A stretch of DNA of 64,000 nt from Solen grandis (taxonomy: Eukaryota > Mollusca > Bivalvia > Adapedonta > Solenidae), in assembly GCA_021229015.1 (NCBI GenBank), contig CM037780.1, forward strand, positions 61,152,961-61,216,960. The letters run 5' to 3'. Numbering within the stretch: the first letter of the stretch is position 1; every line of letters begins with the position of its first letter. Shown piece by piece: positions 39,101 through 51,100 of the stretch. A model generated the notes under the pieces. It was not told the DNA's origin, did not search any database, and saw only the letters and a list, made by a program, of their open reading frames with translations. The position numbers and the translations under genes were made by a program.

Positions 39101-42100
39101 TCTGGAATTTCATGAACATGTATGAGTATTATTTCTTCTACTTACTTCATATACAATAAAAGAATAGAAGTAAAAAAGAAAAAGGTTTAGGCAGAAAAAG
39201 TCTGAAAATCTCTTTTCAGTAGCAACGGTAAGACCGAATTAATCAAAATGCACAGATATGTCTTAATTTAGGTCAATCAAAGCTTTGAAAGGTCATCTAA
39301 AGGTTATCTAAAATATTCGACCTATCCTCATCAAAATGCTGCCAAAACTCAAGAAAAGGCTTGTATCAACACGTAAGTTTCAAGGACTGTAGATGAAAAT
39401 TTGAGGAGTTTTTGCATACATAATATATGTATCATTAATACTATTTTTTATATACATAATTATATAATCATCATAATGAGCCTCTTATAGAGCATGAATG
39501 AATGTAAAGATGTGATATGGAGCAGGTATGACACTCATTCTTTAGCTGAATTTTGAGCAAACTGAAGGCTGATGGGCCAAATGTTCCATTTCCTACTTTC
39601 TTTATGCATTTAAAAAGAGTTGCAACCGGCCCTCATTATGTTACATAATCATACATTAAAAACAATTTAAAATGACAGGATTTTCATTAGTATAGCTATG
39701 CTTTTTCATTATTGTTTCCATTAATCTGAAAATTTAACAGTAAATACTTAAAAATCAGCCTGGGTTTAATGAATTAAAATGACACTTTCATTCCCTGAAA
39801 AAGAAACTGTGTCTAATATACCGTATAAGTATTATGTCTAAGATGAAATACTTCAAAGCAAATATCCAACATTCCAACTGTGATGATAAATGCAGTGCAG
39901 ATTAGTATGTGCTCCATTTGAATGTGAAGCCAATATAACTTGGTTCAAGTTGTTATCATATACCGTATAGAGGGTTATTTCTGTGAGTAATGTATTTCTG
40001 CTATTCTGCGGATGAACACAAGTCCAAAGAAATAAAATCAGTGGAAATTAACTTACAGTAGAAAATTATTTGCAGGATAAAACTCTTAAGATCCCTTCAG
40101 ACCTTTAGGTACCAATCTACAGTCATGAAATATGCTGTGATGGTATTTCTATTATCAACAAGAGTCTGTTACAGCTAGCATTAAAACAAAACAACAAATC
40201 AATGTAGTTTCCACTAAATTGTTGGATGGTTTGTAATTACAGGAAATGGATGAAAAGAACAAGAGTAAAAATATGACAGTTTGAGCACAGTTCATTGTAA
40301 TCTTCCCTTATCAATGGCACAAAACGTATCACCTTCAGGGTTTACTTGGGGACGGCAAGATTTTTCTGCCTCAGGGTTTTAATTACATGCAAAACAAGGC
40401 AAACTGTGCCATGTTCTCACACGTATACCAGTGGTGAAATTTATTTTTAGCTGGAGAATCCATTATAAAATTTGACTTTTGAAAATATATAAACATAAAA
40501 TTAAAAAGTCAAATGATGGATTGACTCATGCATTTTTCTAACTTATACCAAAGCAGCTATTAAATTGTGTATGGTATGGCTGAGGGTAGAGTATATGAGA
40601 TGTAATATAGTGATCTTTATATGTTTGCTTTAAAAAGCAAGGTAAGTAAGCACAGAAATAAATTCTTCCTGGGTCAGAAATTGCAGAAAAATAATCCGTA
40701 GAACTAGAAATGTGTCATAGGACACAGATGCCCCCACCAATATGTTTATTTGATGATATTTTTGCCAGTGAATATGAAAAACTGGAAATATAAAAGATGA
40801 TTTTAAGATCAAATGAGTGTTGTGACCTTTTCCTCAACCAACTGATGTGACCTTGACCTTCAAGCTAGCAACCTGTGCTTGTTTTGTGACACAGTGTTTT
40901 GTCCTGAGGATCCTACCTTGTGCCAAGTTATTTCAAATCATGACTTAACACAACAAAGACACAGCCCAGACAGGACTGCTTAAATTTTTTTAAACTTTAC
41001 TAACTGCTGTGACCTTGACCTTGAAGCTAGCAACTTTGTTCCTATTTGTGTTACGTCATATCCTTGGGATCATTTGTGCCCAAGTTATTTCAAAACACAA
41101 TCATTCACAACAATGTAACAGCCCAGACTTGACACAAAGGCAAACCAGGTGCTGTGGCCTTGACCTTCAAGTTAGCAAATTGCATGGTTCTTGTTCTCAA
41201 TACATTTTTTTGTCCTAAGGATCACTTGTGCCAAGTTATATAAAAACACAACCATTCACAACAAAGTTACAGCTGGGCCATAATTATAAGGGCAATTTAG
41301 TGTTGTGACCTTGACCTTCAAGCAAGCAACCTGGTTCTTGTTTGTGACACATGGTCTTGTTATAAGGATTACTTGTTATTTTAAAAAGTGACAATACATA
41401 ACAAAGTTACAGCCGAGTCACGAATTCTTGCACACACACACATACAGAGGTGTAACACTATATACCTGTCGCCATTTCATGGCGGGGCATAAAAAACTAA
41501 CCCATTTTTATGGCAAAACCTTAGTTATCTGCAGAAATAACCCACTATACCGTATTATAATCTGCTTATACAGAACACAGCATCCAGATCTGGACCCAGT
41601 AAACAGCCTTGTACTTAACCTGAACTGTAATCCCCATGTGGTCTAGTACAACACAGTATCTAGGTGTGAGGGGCCCAAATACAGCATTATAGTGAACCTG
41701 CACTGTAATCCCCATGTGGTCCAGTACAACACAGTATCTAGGTTTGAGGGGCCCAAATACAGCATTATAGTGAACCTGCACTTTAATTACCATGTGGTCC
41801 AGTACAACACAGTATCTAGGTTTGAGGGGCCCAAATACAGCATTATAGTGAACCTGCACTTTAATTACCATGTGGTCCAGTACAACACAGTATCTAGGTT
41901 TGAACAACAAAGTATCTAGGTTTGAGGGGCCCAAATACAGCATTATAGTGAACCTGCACTTTAATTACCATGTGGTCCAGTACAACACAGTATCTAGGTT
42001 TGAGGGGCCCAAATACAGCATTATAGTGAACCTGCATTTATCCATGTGGTCCAGTACACACAGTATCTAGTTTGGGGGCCCAAATACAGCATTATATACG

Positions 42101-45100
42101 CTGTAATCCCTTAGCAACACAGTTTAGAATACAGCATATGGATGACTGTAATCCTCCAGTACAACACAGTATCTAGGTTTGAGGGGCCCAAATACAGCAT
42201 TATAGTGAACCTGCACTTTAATCCCCATGTGGTCCAGTACAACACAATATCTAGGTTTGAGGGGGCCCAAATATAGCAGTAAACCTGCACTTAATCACCT
42301 AGAACTGGTGTTTGTCAGATAGGTATACTTATATTCTAGTAAATTTCTGGCTTTCCGGGATATGATAGAGCAAACTAAGATAATATAAATCTAATACTTA
42401 CACATATGTAATGAAACACATATTACATACTAGAAATGTGTCCATAGGACACGGATGCCCCTGCCATTTTGTTTATTAGATGCTATTTTTGTCAGCGAAT
42501 ATGATGAGAAATTGGAAATATAACGGATGATTTTAAGACCAAATGAGTGCTGTTACCCTGTCCTAAAGGAAGTGAAGTGACTTTAACCTTCAAGCTAGCA
42601 TTCTGGTACTTCTTTTATGACACGCCATAATCCTAAGGATTTCTTGTGCAAATTTATTTCAAAACATGACTATACACAAAAAAGATGCAGCATAAACAGG
42701 ACTGCTTTCACAAATTTCTAACTTAACTGCTGTGATCTTGACCTTGAAACTAGCAACTTGGTTCTTGTTTGAGCAAAACACAACCATTCACAACTAAGTT
42801 AAAGGTCATCCAAGTGCTGTGACCTTCACATTCAAGCTAGGGACCTTGTTCTTGTTTGCGACACATTGTCTTGTCCTCAGGATCATTTGTGCCAAGTTAT
42901 TTCAAAACATAAATATTCAAAACAAAATTAAAGCCTGGACACCATTTAAAGGTCAACCTAGTGCTGTGACCTTGACCTTCAAGCTAGTAACCTGGTTCTT
43001 ATTTGCACCACATCATCTTGTCCTAGGATCATTGGCAAGTTATTTCAAAACAATAAACAAAATTAACTGGACAATTTAAAGGTCAACTGAGTGCTGTGAC
43101 CTTTACTTTCAAGCTAACGCCTGGTTCTCGTTCGCTACTCATCGTCTTGTCCTAAGGATCACTAAGTTATTTTAAAAGTGACCATACATAACAAAGTTAC
43201 AGCTGGGACAAGAATTCTTGCACACACACACACAAACACACCAACACACACACATACGGACAAGTGTAACACTATATACTCGCCGCAATTTCATGGCGGG
43301 GACATAAAAAAGCAAATCCTATATACATGTATACAACATTCAACTAGTTTATATATATATATATAATATGAAATTGCAATGAACGAAGNNNNNNNNNNNN
43401 NNNNNNNNNNNNNNNNNNNNNNNNNNNNNNNNNNNNNNNNNNNNNNNNNNNNNNNNNNNNNNNNNNNNNNNNNNNNNNNNNNNNNNNNAAATTGATGTAT
43501 AAAAAAACTTTAATATGAAGCAATATGAACTAACAAATTGTAAGATAAAGCATTAAAAGCAGATTGTGTAAAATCTCAGAGTGTTTATAAGCATCTCAAG
43601 TTCAAGAAGACAAAGCCTTTTTTCTGGAAGACAGATATGCATGGCTAATAAGCCACTGATAATGAAGGTGCAAATAACCAGTCTCATAAGAGTTAACCTT
43701 TGACCTTTTTGCAGAGGTCACATCAATACTGTCACACACACACACACACACACTATCATATGATTATGACATTGGCCATTATTACATGAAAATATTTTGT
43801 ACTTTATTCTAATGTTTGATTGACTGGACCGGATCAGGAAAACAAAGTTTGTCAACTGCACACTGACTTATCAAAATTCTGTTACTAACTCTAATTGAAG
43901 AACCTGTTAGCTGCATATAGTCATTATTTAGAGAAAAATTGAGAACTAATTGTCCCAAGATTTAACACCACTGTTCAACATATTTGGCCATGTTCTCCTA
44001 ACTATCTGATCTTGCACAAACCAATACTGGAAAAGATTGGATACAAGTTTTGAAAGAAGTCCCAGACCCTGTGCAGAGTTTTGAGCCTGCAACCAGATTA
44101 TACACCTGCCACTTTACCAACTATGTCACCAAGGACAGCTCATAAAGAAATAAAGTATCAATATGGATATAGAAAAACATACTGGTCATGACAGGATGAG
44201 GCATGGATACTAAATGAATCCTTACTACAATGTATTAATGCTAAATACCACATTATTCAAACTCTTCCATGGCCATTTGCTAGCTAAAAAGTACAAGATA
44301 AGACTTCATGCTGAAGATTAATTCTCTTAAACCCCTTGGAAAAGTATACATACACCGCCGCTTTCTAGTCCCATCTTTTCTAATTTCTAGAGAGATGAAA
44401 TACGAATAGAATATTTCAAGGTTTTTAAACCTTTTATGGTGAATTAAAGAAGAAGTAATTCCAGTAGTGAAGCAAATACTTGAATGGATAACTAGGCTTG
44501 AAGCCAGGAAACTGCAAGTTAAAGAAGCAGTCTATTACAGTCTAACAGAGATACAGTCTGTGTATGGTAGAAGCAAAGACTAAGGGGGATAACCCTGTCT
44601 CACACCACACTTATACCTGAAACGATCTGAGATTCTGCAACATCAGCAGAAAGCATGGTTTCCTTGACAACTGAAATAGAATGGATGTTATGGCATACTG
44701 ACTGAAAAGGGGTTGTCTAATTCATGCAATATCTCTTGTTAAAAGCTCATTTTTCTTCCAAAAGCAGTGTGTATTCATCAGATAGAAAAGCAATATGTGT
44801 GTTACAGATATGTTCAGAGGCACAATCTGTACACTCATTGACAACAAAATTACAACAATAGATAAAAAATGAACAAATCTTTTGCTAAAATTGTTTGATT
44901 GAAAAAAAAAAAAAAAAAAAAACTTGGTTTGCATATGATGAAATTTTTTGATATCAATATAAATATTAAATGGCGTAATTTGCTTAAAATTTTCAATGCG
45001 TTCTAACTTTTATTTTACAGCAAGTTTTTGAACATTTTGTACCATTTGCATTCGTCTACAGTATGTCAATATATCTTTTTGTTGTTGTTGTTGTTTTTTC

Positions 45101-48100
45101 ATGAACATTGTACTATTATGAAATATAAAAGGCCTTTGAAAAATATAAAATGTGGAAAAAAAACAAAACAAGAAGGCCATGATGGCTCTAGGTCGCTCAC
45201 CTGAGAACCAGGTATTAGTGAGAGGAAAAAAACAAAAAATATCTTATGATATTGTGGAAAATGAGATCTGCCCTCTGTCAGCCATAAATCAAGTGACTAC
45301 TTTAGAACAAAAAGAATTTTCAAATTTGTACTATATACATATAAGGGAAATGGGCTTAGCCCCTGGCAGCCATATTTTTCAATGGATCAAAATAATTTGA
45401 ACAATCTTGGTAGACAGTGACCTAAGGAACATCTGTGCCAAATAACTTTGAAATCTAACCAGTACTTTTGGAGAAGAATTTTCAAGTTTGTACTTTGTGT
45501 AGTTTTTGGTGTGTTTTTTTCCAATACATTCCTATATTCTCTAGTCAATTGCAACACTCTGAGCTTCAGTACAGGATAAAAAGAGAGGGACTATAAACTA
45601 TGAAACTCATACACTAAACTAAGACACTGATCATCTTCGAAACTGATGGATACAGTGCTCAGGAATCATACTGTTTCAAACTATTATCTATATTTTTATT
45701 CATATCTTTTCAAACCATTATCTGTATTTTCATTCATATCTTCATTTTTATTGGGAAAAACAAATTTTCCTCTTGCTGTATTTCAACACTCTGTAAAAAA
45801 CGACAAATTATACTGATAATTGTTGTCAACACTTTTAATTATTATTTTCATATAATTTGAGAGTAACTGCTGGCAAACATATAGAGTAAAGGTTGATTGA
45901 AATAGTATATCTGATATTAACAATTTGTTAGAAAATATCAGAATTGGGGAAGGACTTGTGAAATATATAGTAGGATGTGTATACATTTTCTGACATGCAA
46001 ATGAAATTAAACTTAAGTCTGTGACAGGGAAAACAGAGAGGATGAAAAAGATACCAAACAGTGATCATTTCTTAGATGAATTATTTGACTGTAGGATGAA
46101 GGGAACCCTGAAAAATTCTGGAAAGAGTATATACTTAATGCATTTCTGAGAAAATCTTTCAATAAGTGAAGTAAGATACTGAATGAAAACAAAGCAAATG
46201 GAAAGAAAAACTTGGTTAGTCACAGTTTTCATAGTTTCCTTGTACAATCAGGCTAACCACATTTAAAGGGAAGACAAGTCTTCATGCATGAACAGAGATA
46301 GGACAGCTACAAATAATATCATCTAACAATAAAAGTAACACGCTGACCGAGGCTGACTCTAATCTCTGCCTGCTAAATGTATGGTAAAAATCTGAATAAA
46401 AAATATCATTTTTTTTTCTATTTCAAAACAGGAAAAAATATCTGTTTAAATAATTATTCATATATAATAAAACCTCATGTAAAGACCACCTCAATGTTAG
46501 AGCCTCAATCCTGAGGACCACTGTCCAAATGTTGGTCTGTCTAAATGTAGGTCTCATTCCTGAGACCAGCTGACCACTGTCTAAATGTAGGTCTCATTCC
46601 TGAGACCAGCCGACCACTGTCTAAATGTAGGTCTCATTCCTGAGACCAGCTGACCACTGTCTAAATGTAGGTCAGTCTAAATGTAGGTCTCATTCCTGAG
46701 ACCACCTGACCACTGTCTAAATGTAGGTCTAATTACTGGGGCTTTACTATGTTTATTGCATATATTTATTTACAGTGATGAACTTAAAATGATGAGGGGC
46801 AATAATTCTTCCAAACCCTTGACATTTATCTGCATTTGTTTGCTGATGGGTCTTTTCAAAATCAATAATTATTCCAAGTGTTACGGAATTACCAAAAACA
46901 ATTACCAAACTTCATGAAATGTGAGTGTACAACAGTGTGACATGACTGAACGTGACATGTGTGATTCCTATAATATGTAAAGATGGGTGTAAGAAAACTT
47001 GAAACACAAGATACAAGGCAGCCTGGTCAGCAGCGAGTCTCTACAAAGGGACAGTTACACAAGGATACACACGAATGCTGGGACAGGCGGCAGGCAAAAG
47101 TCAACACAGAGCAATAAACACACTGTACCGTATGTCTAACATAGACCGTATGGTTCGACTCCTGGTCTTCCTCCTCCTGATAAACAAGTCACATGGCACA
47201 TTGTCATAGCAACAAGTCAATTTCCTAATAATATTAAATTAACCTAATACTAATATATTTCAATGTATAATAGTAATACATAATGGGCCTTAAACTCGTA
47301 GATATTTGTGAACTAAGTCCATTCTCTCTTTCTCCCTCTCTTTCTTTATTTCATTAACTTATCAATGTAAAAAAAAACCACATTTATCTTCTTTCTATTA
47401 TTCCACCCCTCTCTGCTGCTCTCTCTCTTTCACCTGAACATCTCAGATTAAGGATGCTACAGAGCAGTGTTTATACAAAGCCATACAGAGGATCAGCCCA
47501 GTATCCCTACACAAGCCTGGCCATTCACTTTGTGTGCATCAGACTTAAATCATCTTCACCAAGACACCTACAGCTGGTATATGTTACCTAAGCACCACCC
47601 TATTGTAATGTCTAATTACATACAGTCAAACCTGTTATAAGCAGCCAGTCCAGGGCTTAGATAATGTGGTTGCTAAGTGCATGCAGGTGGTTGCTTAATA
47701 GAGGGAATCACTTCAGGAATCTGAGAGCTGGCTTGGTTAACCTCTTAATACAGGAGACTACTTAACTGAGGTAAAATGTGAATAGAAAATCCTTTCAGGT
47801 ATCTGAGAGCTGGCTGATTAAAACAGATTGACGGCTTAGTAAAGGTGACTGCTACAACAGGTACATAAGCCACATCCACAGACCTAGGCTGGGTATAAGG
47901 GATGGATGAAGATAAAGTAACCTTCCTGCCTGTTACCACTAACCTATATACTATACAGAAGGACTGAGGCTAAAGCAACCTCCCCATTCATACAAAGAAC
48001 AGAAGTACTTCATTATTTCAATATAAAGACTTTCTGAGAAATTGATGACCCTAACTGTCCTTTTTGTAAGACAATTGTAGTGTTCCAAGCCTCAAAAACA

Positions 48101-51100
48101 TTCCCAATGCAAATACTTATAGAGGATTAAACTTAAATCAGTCTAAGAATTCACATACACAAACATAAAAAAAAGTGTCGAAAAATCTTGATTTGTGCAA
48201 TAACACTGTCAAAATAAATTACTGATGTATAAATCATTATGAAAACTAGTGTATATGAATTCAACAATGAAATACAAAACCTGGATGTGTCTGGCTCACA
48301 ATGACCTCTTTATGTTGCAATTGACGCTATGAAGCTCTGACAGTGACAGGCTGCAGACAGACAGACAGGTGGACAGACAAACAGGTGGACAGACAGACAG
48401 GTGGACAAATGAACTCTCCTACATACCTGATGTTCACTGTTATGCCTCTTGGCCAGTAGTGCCTGGTTGACTTTGAGGACAATCCAATCAAAGAGGGCCC
48501 CATACAGACACTTAGCCATGGCATCTCTTGTACCCACCGCCTGTAATGAAAATAGATCTTGAAGCAATATACAGGGTGTCTTATGAAAAATCTGCACTCT
48601 GGTCCAATGGTTTCATAATTAGTGACTGCAGGTTGTAGGTTCGATCCCCATTGGGAGCTGTGTTTTTCATGGCCTTCCAAGGCACATATTACTGGTCAAA
48701 CCCTGTAAGCATAAATGTGTTTAAACTTAACTCACAGCAAGATTATGATAAATGTGATAATTTCCATTCCAACTGCTATAAAATAAATAGAGACCAAATT
48801 TTGATGTCTGTAATCACTGGTGGCTATACTTACATCCTCCATCCTGTGGTTCATGACAACAGTCTCGTCTCCAGCCGTAGCCCGCTTCTGTGTCAGTGCC
48901 TCCCGAAGGATCTTCTCCTTGACCTTCAGCAGGTTGGAGATGATGCTGATTGTTTCCGGGTTTACAATGCTCACAGACTCATCATAGTGCTGGTCACCCT
49001 TCTGATTGGTGGAGAATAGTCACATGACAGAAAAAGCACTGCTGAGAATGGTCATATGATAGACAAGAGCTGTCAGAGGACAGCACACTCGACTATTCCA
49101 ATTGCTTGTTGGTAAATCAAATGAAATCTATTTCAATTATTGCCCTTCACATACCCTGTACATAATAACAGTCAAAAATGATATACTTTGATAGTCTGAT
49201 ACCCCTTAATATTTTTATGAAGTCTAAAATCAATCCCATGCCTAGTTACTGAGACATAAGCACAATAACACTGTGCATGCAAAACTTGAACCAAAAATCC
49301 AATTTAGAGAAGGGCCATAATTTGCAAAAAATTCAGTCCAAAAGTTATCCTCCTTGGTCCCCTGAGTCCCCTGAAGACACTTCTTAACTTTCTAGTCAAT
49401 TCCACGAGCAATTTCTGAGATATAAGCTGGATAGTAGCTTGAATGCAAAAATTTAACCAAAATTTCTAAGTTAAAAAGGGGCCATAATTTGTAACATATT
49501 CCATCAAGAGTCATCTTCCATTATAGTACGATACTCCTAAACATATTAAAGATTTTTCAAATCAAATCCATGCCTGGATACTGAGATTTTAGCATGAAAG
49601 TACCTTGCATGCAAAACTTTAACCAAAATTTCTAAGATAAAAAGGGGCCATACTTTGAAACATATTCTATCAAGAGTTATCTACAATGAAAGTATGATAT
49701 TCCTAAACATATTAAAGATGTTTCAAATCAATCCCATGCCTGGATGCTGAGATATAAGCATGAGAGTATCTTGCATGCAAATCAAATCCATGCCTGGATA
49801 CTGAGATTTTAGCATGAAAGTACCTTGCATGCAAAACTTTAACCAAAATTTCTAAGTTAAAAAGGGGCCATAATTTGTAATATATTCCATCAAGAGTTAT
49901 CTACCTTGATTGCCTGATGCCCTTAAACATATTTGTAAACTTTCAAGTCAATACCATGAATGGTTATTGAGATACAAACTGGATTGTAGCTATAAGGTTG
50001 ATAGTAACTTGCATGCAAAACTTAAACCAAAAGCTGCAACACCAACGTCGACGCCAGGGCGACTACAATAGCTCTCATATTCTTCGAATAGTCGAGCGAA
50101 AAATGGTATGTTTGATTGGTGTAGATTAGCCACATGACAGAAAAAGTACAGCTGAATGGCTGAGGATGGTCACATGATAGAGAATGGTGCATTTTATTGG
50201 TGTAGAACACTGACATGTATGTTTGTTGGGTTTTAACGTCTCACAGACAATATTTCAGTCATTTCAAGACCACGTCTTCTCGACACAGATAAAGTGCCAT
50301 AGACATGTGGTATGATACCACACACAGTCACATAACCCTTATACCGGGCCAACCAGTCCTGGAACTACCCTAATATACTAAGCAAGGGAGCTACATCAGC
50401 ACCACTTTTAAGACTTTGGTATGTCATGGATGTGGACAGAATCCATTATCTCCCGATTCCAGGGCGGATGCTCTAACCACTCAGCCACTTGGACTGGTAG
50501 TGAAAAGTATATTTTATTTTTGAAGAACTTATTTTTGGTAACTAAAAAACAATGAGAATTAGAAATATCAGACTATATCAATTACAAAAAAAGGTTGTTT
50601 TTTAAGGAATAAACTATGAAAATAGATTTCTACTGAAATGCAGTGTTATTATTTAATAGTTTTATTCTGAGAATACAATATATTTTTTCCTTTTCCAAAA
50701 TGACAATAATAATGAACATAAGGAAGGAGGAAATGATATGGGTACTGTGGAAAATATTGCTGCTGGTGAAGAGTTTACTTTTTCAGAGATAGCGTTAATC
50801 TTACAGTGGACTAAGTTTCCTTTCACTGAAACTTAAAAGCTATGAAGTAGCAAATTATATTATGATAATGTTTATAATAGAGATCCCAATTATGACCAAA
50901 ATATGACAGGGAAAAGATTAATATGGCAAGGAAGATTGAGAAAGAATCATATTATAAACAGGTAAATGACTGGTCTCATTAACTGAGATAGGAAAGGGAA
51001 AGAAGAAAAACAGAGATGAAAATCTAACATTTTGAAAAGTATAGCTACTTACCTTTTTGAATTTGACATTTCCAAGGTGTAGCACAGCTGACATCACACC

